Made by a program: the position numbers and the translations under genes | Part shown: in pieces, positions 18,931 through 32,386 of the stretch | How the letters are laid out: each line of letters begins with the position of its first letter | Position numbering within the stretch: position 1 is the first letter of the stretch | Assembly: GCA_016946835.1 (NCBI GenBank) | Contig: JACVTC010000083.1 | Location: forward strand, 310,001 to 374,000 | Origin: Neocallimastix lanati (nom. inval.) | Lineage: Eukaryota; Neocallimastigomycota; Neocallimastigomycetes; Neocallimastigales; Neocallimastigaceae | DNA length: 64,000 nucleotides | Direction: 5' to 3' | The notes under the pieces: model-generated | What the model saw: only the letters and a program-made list of their open reading frames with translations | The model's database searches: none | Told to the model about the DNA's origin: nothing

Positions 18931-20039
18931 AAATCTTATAATATCCTTTTTAAAAAATTATCAATAAACAATTCCAAATATCTATTATTTATATTCAATT
19001 TTTATTAGTTATTATTTTCTAAATAATTGATATATAATAACTAAATATAGGCAGAGCGAGATATAAAAGAATACTACATGCATTTTATGAAGTTATACAA
19101 AAGAAATAGGAAATTTAAATTTAAATATTTTAATTCATGAAAAGAATATTTTAAATTTTTTAAAAAAATACTATGTCAAAAAAATGATCAAAGCTAATTG
19201 AGAAATGATAATTACATTATTATATATTGAATATAGAATATAACATAATATATAATAATATTAATAATAATAATTCGAAAGAGTATTTAGAAATTAGAAA
19301 TAAATAAGATGTATATTTCATACTATAAATTAAAGTAATGAAAATTATAAATGTGTAGATGATAACGGTAATATTAAAAAATGAAATAATATATATTATT
19401 GGAATGCTGAATTAACAGTTAAAAGTAATAGTGTATGTATATGCATTCGTATATAATTTATATTATCTTAATAACGATTTATTATTACAAACTTTCTTTT
19501 GAAATATTTAAATTAAACTAATAATGTATATATAAAAATCTTTATCTTAATTAAGCTAATATATTTAAAAATCTTTATCTTGTTAGTTTAACTATTTCAA
19601 TATTAACCCATCATGAAATAGAAATATCAATCTTCATAATGTTTCATCAAATAGTTCATTTTGTCAATTTAACACATCTTAATTGGATAGTGATTATTCT
19701 TTTTTTTATTTATTTAATTATTTAATTATTTATTTTTTATTTTTAAGACAATTCATATTTAAAACTCAAATTTAAAAATATTTCATCTGAATTTTGACCA
19801 ATATCCAATGAAAAAAGAATATTACTTTAAATATTTTCCACAACATAATTGGCATTTATAATAATTAACATTAATTCTACCACATCTAATAATAATCATA
19901 GCTATAGCATGAAAAATTTTTATAATAGTCGTAAAGAATATGAAGAAAAGATATTATTAGATTTTTATTTAGTAATAATAATAGGTAAAAAGTAAAAAGT
20001 AAAATGTATAAAGTAAAATAAATAAGTTAATAAGTAATT

Positions 20040-20104
20040 ATAATAATAATAATAATAATTATAATAATAATAATAATAATAGTAATAATGATAATAATTA
20101 TAAT

Positions 20105-20141
<37 letters not shown>
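20040..20141. repeat. Interrupted (AAT)n array
   Basis: About 100 bp of AAT units interrupted by ATT and GAT variants. In frame it translates as poly-Tyr on the minus strand, which is not a gene. Confidence 0.9.
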
Positions 20142-20142
<1 letters not shown>

Positions 20143-20542
20143 TACACATTTTTTTTTGTACAACCTCTTTATACATATTTTTAATATAAAAAAATAATTT
20201 TCAAAAATAATATAGAGTTTTTTCATATTAACTTTAAAATGCTTAATACAGATTAAAAATTTATATTTATGAATTTTTAATAAGACAAAGTTGTATTATT
20301 TATTAATATAAATTAATAGATAAAATTGCACACATATATATAAAAAAAAGAATAAATGATAAAATAAAATAAAAATAAAACAAATCAATTTAATTTTATG
20401 TAGCGACTTAACCATTTTTTTTTAAATTTAAACTTTGATGTTAATATTAATAATTATAATTTATTTATATTAAGTATTAATAGCTTTAATAAATTAAAAT
20501 AAAATAAATTTTAAATTGAAAAATTGACTAAATAATGATGAA

Positions 20543-20556
20543 TAGGGTTAGGGTTA
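20543..20556. repeat. Two-unit telomere-like TTAGGG motif
   Basis: TAGGGTTAGGGTTA, an isolated 14-bp match to the TTAGGG repeat used at telomeres by most fungi. Too short to be more than suggestive of an interstitial scar. Confidence 0.4.
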
Positions 20557-22587
20557 TATTTAAATTATTTTAATATCTCCAGAATTTTATAAAAATTTTA
20601 ATATTAAATATTTGTCAATATATTATTTATTTTTATATTTAACGTAGTTTTTGGATATAAATTTATTTTTTTTTTATAAAAAAAAGTTTCATAAGAATAA
20701 ATTTAAAATTATATGATATTTTTTAATTAATAAAAAATGCATTTGAATTTTTATTATTATATATACTTCATGAAATTTCTTAAAATATTATTTTAATATT
20801 TTCAATTGTCAAATATTTTAATATTAATTATGCATAAAAAAAATATTGAATGGTTTTCATTTGTTTTTTTTGAATTTTTTTTTATATAATAAGTAAAAAA
20901 AAAAAGAAAACCTTTCAATGAGTTTATTAATAAAATTCAAAGATTTTTTTTACTAATTTTGTTATTATATTAGAATATATTTTTTAAAAGTAATGAATAA
21001 ATATTTCTTAAATTTTCATGTTAATATTCATTAACATTATTTAATTTATAAATAATTATAAAATTTAAAATAATGTTAAAAAGAAGAAAATAAATAAAAA
21101 AAAAACATTAATTATTTTGTTTATTGTTATTGTTATTATTGAAATATAAAATGTATATTATATAATATATCCATATATATATATAAATTTAAATTTAAAT
21201 TAAATTAAATTTAATTAAGTTAAAATTTAGTAAAAAAGATAATTAAAAAATTAAAATTCATGAAAGAATCATAATTTTTAATTTAGCATATATTATAATT
21301 AGATTAATGGCAATTTATATTGATTATAATTTATAACAATTATAATTTAATTATATATATATTTATTTATTTGAATTTTTATATATTTACTTTTATTAAT
21401 TATTTATTTAAATTGTTATTATTTGCTATTTATTTATATAATTCTTTTTTTTTTTTTTTTTATATAATTTATTATTTGCTATTTATTTTTAAATTTATTA
21501 TTTATAATTTATTAGATATTGTAATATTATTTCTATTATTGCTTAAAAAATTATATATAATATAAAATATATAAATTATAAATGATCAAAAGATCATAAA
21601 TTTATATAATTATGCATAAATATTAATAAATAAATAAATAATAAATAAATAAATAAATAAATAAATAATAAATAAATAATAAATAAATAAATAATAAATA
21701 AAAGATTATATTTTAAAATTAATAAATATAAAAAAAAATTTTAATTAATATTAAAATTATTACTAATATAAATAAATAAATGGATTATTAATTTTGATTT
21801 AAGCATTCATAAATAATTTTTTAAATTTTATAATTATTCCTTTTATATTTTTTTATTTATATTTACAGTACTCTATAACTAAAATTTATTGAATAAAGTG
21901 AATTTATTCAATAATCTATATCAAAGCAATTCAATAATTATTTATTATTAGATAATAATAAATAAAGATTTAAAGAAAGTAAGAAGAAATTTAATTAAAT
22001 AAAAATTATGTGTATTATATCATTTGAAATTTCATTTTAATCAATTAAAAATTTAAAATGAAAAAAGAAGTTTATATTATTAAAAGAAATAAAGATATCA
22101 TTATATCTTCATTTTATTATTTTTATTTAAATATTTCATTTTTATTTATAATTTTGTTTAATATTATTATTATTTAAATTTTTAAAGAATTAATTAATGA
22201 AAATAAATACTAATTTTTTTTATTTTTATTTTTATTAAAATAAATATCATTATAGTATTCATTTATAATATTTATAATAGCTCAATTAGAGTATAAAGTT
22301 AATATAAATAAAAATAAAAAAAAAAAAAAAAAAAAAAAAAAATTAAAGACAATAAAAAATAAAGCAAATAACAGCAACAATAAAAAAAAAAAGAAAAAAA
22401 AAAAAAATAAACTCCAATAAAAATATATTAAAACAAACATCATAAACGATATAAATAAATCTGAATAAAATAAACAAAACAAAAATTATATGTATATATA
22501 TTTATAAACATTTTAGTACAGGAATAAAACAATTCAAAAATTTTTATTTTATGAAATTAATCAAAATAAAAACAAACAAAACAAACA

Positions 22588-22637
<50 letters not shown>
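22588..22637. repeat. (AAT)n microsatellite upstream of the Sel1-repeat gene
   Basis: About 16 units of AAT followed by an A run, ending some 145 bp before the start codon; T4-6A hexamers fill the interval to the ATG. Confidence 0.95.
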
Positions 22638-22647
<10 letters not shown>

Positions 22648-22782
22648 AAAAATTATAATAATGAAATATATATAGGAAATAGTAATAAAAACGTTTTTTT
22701 ATTTTTATTTTATTTTTATTTTTATTTTTTTATTTTTATTTTTATTTTTTATTTCAATAAATAATAATTTGAATGAAAAAAA

Positions 22783-25700
22783 ATGTCGTTTAACAATACA
22801 AATTCATATCTAAGTTGGAATCTGCAACAACAAAATAATAAGGATAAACAACAACAACAAAAGCAACAACAGTATTTTCAAAATGATATGATATCATTAC
22901 AAAACTATGTATCATGGTCAAATAGTAAAAATAATGGTATACCTATCATATCAAATTCACTTGCCAATGATAATGTCATGGCAAAATCATCAAATTTTTC
23001 AAATTCATTATTAAATGAAAATTATAGTTCTTCATTTAATAAAATGAATAATAATTCAAATTTAATGATGTTACAAAATTCTTTAAAGACATCAGATAAC
23101 AATAGTCTAAATATGTATTCCAATTCATTTGCTGATAATAATTCGAATTTTTCTTCCTTATATTCTAAATCATTTAATAATGATTCTTCTCTATCTATGT
23201 ATTCAAAATCATTGGCAAATGATACAAATTCAAAATTACCACCTTTTTCACAATCTTTTGCAAATGACAACAATTATAGTTTAATGTATTCGAAATCTTT
23301 TAACGATAATAATAGTGATTTATTTTCAAAGTCATTTAAAAATAATAACAATTTAGACTTTAATACTATTCCGATTAGTAATACTAATTCCAATACCAAT
23401 GTCAATAATTTAAATGGTTCAACAAAATTTGGATTACCATACATTAATGAAAAAGGAACAAATTCAAATTCTTCATTAACTCAAAAGATTCTTAGTATGC
23501 AAATCAATAATCCAGTTCAAACTAATGTATCCCTAGTAGGTAATTCAAATATTTATTCTTCTTCCTTTCCTGATAATAAGGGAAATGATTTTCTTCTTTC
23601 AAAATCATTACCTTTGTCTTTTCTATTGGATAAACCCAATCCAAGTTCTTCAAATTCAAATTTAAATAGCAATCCATTAGGTATAAAAGAAAAATTATCA
23701 AGTAATAATAATTCATTAGTTAATAATAATATGAATGATGGTTTTAATTTTAGTAGTATTAAGGGTAATCAAAGTCAATCCGGACTTGGTAATTCAAATA
23801 ATTCTTTAAGAGATGATAAATTTAATATGAATTATTCATCCTTTGCAAATAATAAAATGACAATGAATAATAATTTCAACACAACTTATAGTAGAAATCC
23901 AATTAATAATTCAGTTAATCATAATAGTAGTTCCTTAAATCCATTCTCCACTTCACTTCCATCAACGAATGCATCTTTTATGAACGCTAAGGGTAGTATA
24001 ATAGGGCAAGCAGATTGGACTGCAGGAAATAGTAGTTTGAATTTTGATTCATTTTTAATGAAGAATGATGGTTTAAAAAGTAATGAAAGTTCAGTTAGCG
24101 GCGAAAGTTTTAATAATGATGATAATACCGATCAAAATGACAATATTGATGAATTTGATCTTATGCTGGATGCCCAACTTGGAGATATGATGAATAATAT
24201 GGATTTAGAGATGGAAAATCAATTAAACAATTACAATAACAACAATTATAATAATAGCCAACTTAGTGCAAGTTTAGCAAATACAGATTTTAGTACATTT
24301 AATAATTCTTCCCTTCTTTCTCTTATGATGAATAATAATTTGCAATTACAAACTCCTCCTAATACTCCTCCAGTGATTCTTCAGCAGCAACAAAATCAAA
24401 ATTTAGGTTTTTCTAATCAATTTAATAAATCAATGAACTATTCTCTGTTCAATTCTACTCAATCTCAAACCCAATTTCAAGCAGCTCAGTCATCCTTAAA
24501 TAATTTCAATTTAAGTAAAATGAAATATAATGGTCAAAACTATCAAAGAAATAATAATATGTTCTATATGAATAACAATAACATGAATAATATGATGAAT
24601 TCCATGGGAAAAGGAATGTATTCTAATATAAATGATTTAAAATCTATTAATAATTTCGGTAGTAATAAGTCCTTGAGTAATAGTAGTCTTAATCTTAATA
24701 ACAAATTTAATGATGGTGGTATTAAAAATAATAATATAAATAATACAAAAAATACTGAATTTAATGCAGCTATGGATTACTTTGAAGGACTTCATGGTAA
24801 ACAAAAGGATGTTCATAAAGCTGTTGAAGAATTTAAAAAATTAGCAAACGAAAGTAAGAATTCAATGGCTATGTATCAACTTTATATATGTTATGAAAAA
24901 GGTATTGGGGTTGAGAAAGATGTAGAAGAAGCATTAAAATGGTTAAAAATGGCAGCCGATGATCAAAATAATTCAGATGCCCAATTTAGATTAGGTGTTT
25001 ATTATCAAATTGGTAAATATGTTAAAGCAAATAAACAATTAGCCTTTAAATATTATGAAAAGGCTTCTCTTCGTAATAATGTTATTGCACAATTAAGTTT
25101 AGCGTATTGTTATGAAATTGGTTTTGGGGTTAAACCATCAGCGGCAGAATCAATGAGATGGTACTCTTTAGCCGCACGTTACCTTGATCGTGGTGGTGTC
25201 AATGCTTTTGCTTCTATGGGTAGACTTTTCCATTATGGTATAGGAATTACAAAAAATGATCAGGAAGCTTTACGTATGTTTAAACAGGCAGCCCAATATA
25301 ATGACCCAAGAGGATATAGTTTTCTTGGTTTATGCTATCAACATGGTACAGGTGTTAATAAAAGTATGCAAAAGGCTATCAGATATTACCATCAAGCTAC
25401 AGAAAACAATGGTATGGAAGGACCACTCTATTTGGGTATCTGCTTATTAGATGGTTTAGGTATGAATATTAATGAAAAGAAGGCAGCTAAATATTTATAT
25501 TTATCAAACAAACGTGCAAATAAATGGGCTATGAAACCATTAATTTACTATGCTATTAATGGTGCAGTGAATGATAAATATATTATGGCAATTTGTTGTC
25601 ATTTTAATGTAGGTTATAAATTCTATCTTGAGGATTCTGAAGAAAAAGTTGATTCGGAAGATGAAGAGATAAAAGAAAAAGAAGAAGAAAATAATGATAA

Positions 25701-27111
25701 AATAGAAAATGGAAAGAAAGCTGAAGAAGAAGAAAATAATAAAGAAGAAGAAGGTAAGGAAGGAGAATTAAAAAAAGATACCAACAATGGAAAAGAAAAA
25801 GAAGAGGAAACTGTAGCTAAAGCTGAAGAAATTAAGGATAAAAAGGAAGAAAAAGAAAATGAGTCTTCAAAATCAACAACTGATAAAAAGGAAACAGAAA
25901 AAGGAGTGAAAGAAGCATCTTCAGATGATAAGGAAGAAGAAAAAGAAAAAACAGAAGGTATTGAAAAGGAAAATTCATCTAAAGATGTTGATATAGGAAT
26001 AAAAGATCTTTTAAAGGGTAAAAATAAAGAAAAAGAAGAAAAAGAAGAAAAAGAAAAAGAATATCAAGAAACTGAAGAAGAAAGAACTAAAAGATTACAA
26101 GATGCCTTAAGTTGGTATGAAAAAGCTGCAGAATTAGGACATGTTCATGCCAGATTAAAGATTAAACGTTGGAATACAGCACGTGATAATAAAAATAAAG
26201 AGTTGGCAAAGTTAAAGAATAACAACTTATCAATTAAAGAATTCACAATTATTGATATATTGAAAGAACAACAAGATAATATTAACCAATTTATGAAAGA
26301 AATCATGAATGAGGAGCCAACCATGTCCACAGCCACTTCTAATGCTTCACTTAATAATGGTAGTAGCAATACTAATACTAATACTAATAATAATAATAGT
26401 AATAGTGGAAATAACTCTTCAATAAATTCACCCTCTTATTCTGGACATAAATATAATAAAGGATCTTCCTCCTTATATAATAATGAAATGAATAGTAAAG
26501 GTATATTTTTATAAATTTTAAATTATTTTATTTTTATTATTATTAATATTATTAAGTAATTATTTTTTTTTTTTTATTTTTTTATTTTTTTATTTTTTTA
26601 TTTTTTTATTTTTTTTATTTTTTTTTTTATAACTTATTGTTAATATATATTAATTATTAAATATATATATTTCATTTTTTTATCCTTATAATAATTAATA
26701 ATATATATATATATTAAATATGTATTTATTTATTTTTATTTATTTATTTTTTTTATTTTAAAAATAAATAAATAAATAAAAAAAAAAAAAAAAAAAAAAA
26801 AAATAGCCTCTTATTATAACAAATCACAAAATTCCCATCATAATCATTCCAATAATAATTATGGTTATTATAGAAATCAATCCTATTCCCAGTATAGAAA
26901 TAACAATAATAGTAATAGTGGTAGTGATAACAATAACAACACAAATAATAACTTTTATAGTAGACAAGGAAAGAGTATGAATATTAACAGTGAATTTAAT
27001 AATAAAAGAAATCAAGAGGAATCTCCTCTTTCGGGTTCTTATAATAATAAATTTTTTAATAATATGAGTATGGGTAGCAGTAATAATAATGGTAACAATA
27101 AAGCATGGTAA
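22783..27111 (+). CDS. Sel1-repeat protein, chitin-synthase activator (Chs4/Skt5)-like
   Basis: Two exons, 22783-26500 and 26807-27111 (4023 nt, 1340 aa). Without splicing, the frame ends early as KGIFL at 26514. Residues 1 to about 655 are Asn/Ser-rich with a recurring YSKSFANDN-type motif, some poly-Gln and an acidic patch (DEFDLMLDAQLGDMM). Residues 662-945 carry about seven Sel1/TPR-like repeats (MAMYQLYICYEKGIGVEKD, AQFRLGVYYQIGKY, AQLSLAYCYEIGFGV, SFLGLCYQHGTGV). Residues about 950-1092 are a Lys/Glu-rich insert, after which one repeat resumes (ALSWYEKAAELGHVHARLK). The tail, including exon 2, is Asn/Ser-rich and ends NNKAW with no CaaX box, unlike yeast Chs4. Sel1 arrays with long disordered flanks are typical of fungal activators of chitin synthase III, but Sel1 repeats also occur in ERAD and signalling proteins, so the role is inferred. 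Confidence 0.85.
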
Positions 27112-27437
27112 AAATAAATAAATATAGGAAAAAAAAAAAAAAAAAAAAAAAAAACAATAAAGTATAATATATATATATTTAATGAATTTTTTTTTTCCGG
27201 TTTTATTTTATATATATTTTATTATTACAAAAATTAAAAAATCTTTTCTTAAATATTTATATTTTATTTTATTCCTTTATTATTTATTATTATTATTATT
27301 ATTATTTTTTTTTTATATTATATTATATTATTTTATTTTATTTTATTTTATTTTATTATTATTATTATTTTTTTTTTTTAAAAAAAAAATAAGATCAGAA
27401 GAAAATAAGAAATTATTAAAAATTGTTTGGGGAAAAT

Positions 27438-27479
<42 letters not shown>

Positions 27480-27757
27480 TATATATATATATAAAATTTT
27501 TACAAATAATATAATTTTTATTATTAATATAATTTTATTATGTTATGATTTTTATTTCTAGTTTTATTTTCTATAATTTTTTTTTTTTATTTTATTGTAA
27601 TTGTTAAGTATATCTTTAATAAAGATAGAGTATAAATAAAAAGTTAAAAAACCCATTTTTTTTATACATAATTTTATTTTGTTAATTACATTTTAATTAC
27701 ATTTTAATTACATTTTAATTACATTTAATTTTTTTTATTTTATTTTTTTTTTTTTTA

Positions 27758-27797
<40 letters not shown>

Positions 27798-28501
27798 GTT
27801 TCATAATCTTTATTTTAATATATTACTCTTGATTAGAGTAAGGGGCTCATGTCGATCGTGACCGAAATAAACAGTTAAGATAATCATTGTTTTTGAAAAA
27901 ACATTACACAGAAAAAAAAAAAAAAGAAAGGACTATATTTTTTTTTAATTATTTCTTTTTTATTTACTTTTTAGTTTTTTTTTTTTTATTTACTTTTTAG
28001 TTTTTTTTTTTATTTATTTAATTTATTTTATGTATTTAATTTATTTATTTAATTAATTTATTATTATTATTATATATATATATTTTATTTATTTCTATTG
28101 CTATTATTAATTTATTTATTTATTTATTTATAAATTTTATTACAATTTTTTGAAACTGAATTAAAAAAATTATGTAGGGAAAAAAAAATGAAAAAAGTGT
28201 TAATAATAAAAATTAATAAAGAATATATATATAACATAAAAGAAAAATAATAAAAAATATTAATATATATATATAATTTTTTTATATAAATTATTGAATT
28301 TATTACATCTGAATTTTGATATATTTAATATATAAATATATATTCATTATTTTTATTTTATCTATTATATATATTATTTGCTAATTTTTAAGTAATTAAA
28401 ATAAAATTAAAATTAAAATTAAAAAATAAAAATTTAAAAAAAAATAAAAAAATAAAAAATAAAAAATAAAATGAAAAAATTATAATAATAATAAAAAATT
28501 T
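27112..28501. other. Convergent intergenic region
   Basis: Lies between the 3' ends of the Sel1-repeat gene and the DHHC gene. It is T- and A-rich with a poly(T) at about 27440-27476 and (ATT)n at about 27760-27797. A short mixed-composition patch at 27836-27900 (core GGGGCTCATGTCGATCGTGA) stands out but matches no RNA I recognise. No gene seen. Confidence 0.6.
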
Positions 28502-30512
28502 TTAAACTTCACTATTAATATCATTCTTTTTAATTTTGTATAAATCATCAAAAATGTTTCTTTTAAACATAAATTTTGCAATATTTGTTATGGAACGAAC
28601 AAATGTATATTTTGAAAGTCGATCCACAGTATATAATTTTAGATTACTTATGAAAATTATCATCTTTTTATTTTTAAGACTTGACTTTTTATTTTTAAGA
28701 TTACTGTATTTAAATTTCATTAAATCATTTGTACTATCAAAAAAGGAATTACTAGTATTTCTTAAATCAATAGAAGATTTTCGTATGATATGACGAAGTG
28801 AATGATGACTTTTATTTTCAGTATTTTCGACTTCTCCTTTAATTAATCTTTCCCGTGCGGATTTAATAAAATCATTATAGGTAATACCTTTGGCAATTTG
28901 CTTAAATTGTTGATAGGCTAACATCGATAATAAAATAAATATGGCTAAATCTAATATCACTAAAAGTAAGGAGGAACTATAAAAAGTCCAATTTTTGGAA
29001 AATAGTTTATAATATAGTCGAATAGAATAGTCTATGAATCCGTTATTTTGATAGTATTTAATAGTAGTTCCCACGATTCTAAATAAGGTAGTACCGAGAG
29101 TAGCTAATGAAAAGATAAGTAAATAAATAAATGCTTTATGATTACCGGCCCCAACACAATTATTAATGAAGGAACAGTGATGATCAAACCTACAAACACA
29201 ACGATTACAGATTTTACAATGCTTAACTTTAGATTTCTTTGGCTTCATTAGTTCACAGGTATAACAATATTTCTTGATTTCACCTCCGTTAAACACAAGG
29301 GAGGATAAATTTTTATATTCCGCATTTTCCATTGAATATTCCTTCGTTAAATATCCAGGATCTGAATTTACACAATGTAAGAAAAGAATTAATACAGTAA
29401 CCATAATAAATACATTGAATATATTAAAAATAGTATCCTCTTCTGAATAGGGAATGATTAAAATACTAGTCATAAAAAGATTATAGGCAATAGCCACAAA
29501 GGTATACATCATGACATAAGGGTTTGATGTATTTGAATTAACTATAAGATTTTGATAAATATTATTATGGATATAATAGCAAATAGATGTTGATATGATA
29601 ATACCAACGTAAGGAAGTGAAAATGTAATGACAAACCATAATCCCGCAATGAGAAGTGGTGCAAAAAATAGGAATAAATATCTTTTAAATGTGATATGCC
29701 AGAGGGTATTGATATCTTTAATATTATTTTTTTCCACTTTCACTAAGAAAGTAACAATATTTTTCCAGTAATCGGTTCTAAAATCGTTTTTCTTTTTGGA
29801 ATTAGCTATAGCTAAATCTAATGGTGTCTTACCATTAAAATCTTTTTGATGGATTAAACTACGGTCTTGATATACTAATAATTTACAAATTTCAAAAAAG
29901 CCACGTTCTGCTGATATATGTAATGCAGTTTTACCAGTATTTGGATCAATATAACTTGTAGGGCATCCTCTCTTTAATAAGAAATTTAACATAACAATAT
30001 AACCATCCATGACTGATAGATAAACATAATTACTATTTTGATAATGAATAGTTAATTGAGTTTCTAAATATTGAACTATTGATATATTTCCATTTTTAAT
30101 GGCTAATCCTACAACATCTAAACCTTCGCAATCAACAATGGTTGGGTCAGCACCACATTGTAAAAGTAATGATAAAATATTTACATGACCATGAATACTG
30201 GCTGTATGTAATGCTGTAGTACCATTGGATCTAGAAGGTTTAACACCAGATTTTTGATTTATATCTAAGGTAGGTCTACTTAATAAATATTTTATTACAT
30301 CCATATTTCTAATTTAAAATAGAAATAATAATAATAATAAAATAAATATTTATATTAAAATATAATATAAATATATATAATAAAATGAAGCACAATAAAA
30401 TTAAATATACAACAAGTAATAAAATATATTATTTATATATATATATTTTTATATATAAACAATAATAATTGTTAATAATAAAGTTTTTATTAATCAAAAT
30501 AATATTAAATTC

Positions 30513-30544
<32 letters not shown>

Positions 30545-31509
30545 TATATTAATAATTAAAAGAAAATATTTAAAACTTTTATTGATAATTACTCTCCAAA
30601 AATGGCATTTTGTAATACAGTATAACCCTCTACGCATTTTTTTTCTCCATTTATATAAAGCATACTTTCTGTTTCACGTTTATTAATAACATCCTTTTCA
30701 GTAAGAACTGTTTTACTTAAATTATTTAATTTACAATTTTCAACAAAATATATTACAGCACCTAAATCCCCACGACGACAGGCACTAAATAAATTATCAT
30801 AATCTTTTTTAATATATTTAGAATTTATTTAAAATAAAAAATAAAAAAAATATTTATATTAAATTAATTAAAAAAAATTAACATATATTATTAAATAATA
30901 TAATAATAATAATTGAATATATAATAATAATAATAATATATAATTACCATTTGCTGGTGATCTTTTAACATTATCAAAATTTAATTTAAAAAGCATATTT
31001 CTTGTTTTTGAATTTTCAATAAATACTCTACTATTTGAATGACTATTTACAATTGTATTTATACTCTTTGAAGAAGAATTGTTTGAAAGTTCTTCTACTT
31101 TATTATTTATCTGGGTACTTGAACTATTCATAGTTTTATTATTTTTAAAATAGAAATTTCTTTTCAATTCTTGATTTTCAATATCATCATTTTCATTACT
31201 AATATTTACTATATTAGTATTTTCTGTATCAACATTATTTTTTTCAGTTGTTAATTCTAACATTGGGGTATCAAAGCTTTCTTTTGAATAAGGACTTAAA
31301 ATATTATTGTCTTCTTCATCTGAAGGTATATCTTTCGATATAAATTCATGTTGATGATAAATATTATCTTTCATTGACATGTTGTTATAATTGTAATGTT
31401 TTACTTTTTTCTTTCCTTTATTATTAAAAATAAACGTTTTATCACTTGCATCACTTAAGCAAGAATTATCAATTACTATTTTATTATTTGTTTTATTTGT
31501 TGAAGTCAT
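28502..31509 (-). CDS. Ankyrin-repeat DHHC palmitoyltransferase (Akr1/HIP14-like)
   Basis: Protein S-acyltransferase of Golgi/endosomal membranes that transfers palmitate to substrate cysteines. Three exons: 30948-31509, 30593-30803 and 28502-30308 (2580 nt, 859 aa; phases agree). Residues 1-187 are polar and disordered. Ankyrin repeats follow from YDNLFSACRRGDLGAVIYF to about residue 430 (NGTTALHTASIHGHVNILSL, TGKTALHISAERGFFEICKL). About four TM helices follow, from FLFFAPLLIAGLWFVITFSL to FNVFIMVTVLILFL. The Cys-rich domain around residues 605-650 is complete: CYTCELMKPKKSKVKHCKIC, then CRFDHHCSFINNCVGAGNH with DHHC at 633-636. Two more helices follow, giving the six-TM topology of Akr1 and ZDHHC17/13, then a basic cytosolic tail. 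Yeast Akr1 has DHYC; this one keeps DHHC. The N-terminal ATG at 31509 is the first in frame. It converges on the Sel1-repeat gene. Confidence 0.93.
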
Positions 31510-32183
31510 TTTTTAATAATAATAATATTTTTTATTACTTTTATTTAATATTTTTATTACTTTTCAATAAAATTATTCTTTACTTTTTTTTTTTTTTTTT
31601 CTCTTGTTTCTTTTTGAAATGAATATGATTATTATTACTATTAATTATTTATTATTTTGGATTATAAAATCTTTATAGGTTTATTTCCATATTAAAACTA
31701 AAACATATCAAAAAAAAAAATAACTTTTTTTTTTTTTTTTTTAATTATTATTTTGTGTATAGAGTCAATATCTAAATGACTAATATTGGAATTCAAAACT
31801 GAAATATACAAATGTGGTTCTATTAATTCTTTATATATGTATATTATAATGAATCGTAGGATTAAAAAATATATATATTAATATTAGATTTATATAATGA
31901 TATTTTCATTTAAATGTACTTTATATATATATATTTTAGAAATATAAAAATATAATTTATATGTTTAATAATATTACTTTTTGCTAATTAAGGATTTTAT
32001 ATATATGTGTATATCAAAATTTTTTCTTTTTTATGAATTATTTTATTTAATATTATTTTTTTTATAATATCTACAAAGTAGTTTTAATTTGTTAATAAAT
32101 TGCTGCTCTTTTTTTTTCTTTAATTATAAATATATAATCGATTTACTTTTTAAATTTAAAATTTAGTTAAATCTCTCTCGCTT

Positions 32184-32238
<55 letters not shown>

Positions 32239-32353
32239 TACTATAATCGCTATTTCTGTATATATTTTTATATAACCTTACTTCTTTTAAAAAAATGATA
32301 TTTAATTATACTTTTAAAAGTTTCTTTACAAAATAATAATAATAATTATAATA

Positions 32354-32386
<33 letters not shown>

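Larger units (their letters stand above)
17884..22782. other. Intergenic, with weak decayed coding traces
   Basis: Homopolymers (17884-17924 T; 18891-18929 T), (AAT)n at 20040-20141 and (ATAA)n near 21630-21700. Between about 19050 and 19930 there are scattered protein-like snippets: plus strand GRARYKRILHAFYEVIQKK near 19053 and NYKCVDDNGNIKK followed by YYWNAELTVKSNSVCIC near 19340-19450; minus strand INVNYYKCQLCCGKYLK near 19850. The Cys/Tyr-Trp spacing faintly recalls a FLYWCH zinc finger, but frames are broken and no family can be claimed. The last 200 bp (AAT array 22588-22637 and T-rich hexamers 22695-22755) are the 5' flank of the Sel1-repeat gene. Confidence 0.5.

Noticed and set aside
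18793-19008. 71-codon plus-strand hydrophobic ORF
   Set aside because: It contains a run of Phe from a poly(T) tract and Ile/Tyr from ATT units.
19965-20147. 60-codon minus-strand ORF made mainly of Tyr/Asn
   Set aside because: It is a translation of an AAT/ATT array and has no ordinary composition.
23022-23716. Minus-strand ORFs inside the Sel1 gene
   Set aside because: They are shadows of the plus-strand Asn/Ser-rich coding region.
28536-28793. 85-codon plus-strand ORF
   Set aside because: It is antisense to the 3' end of the DHHC gene.
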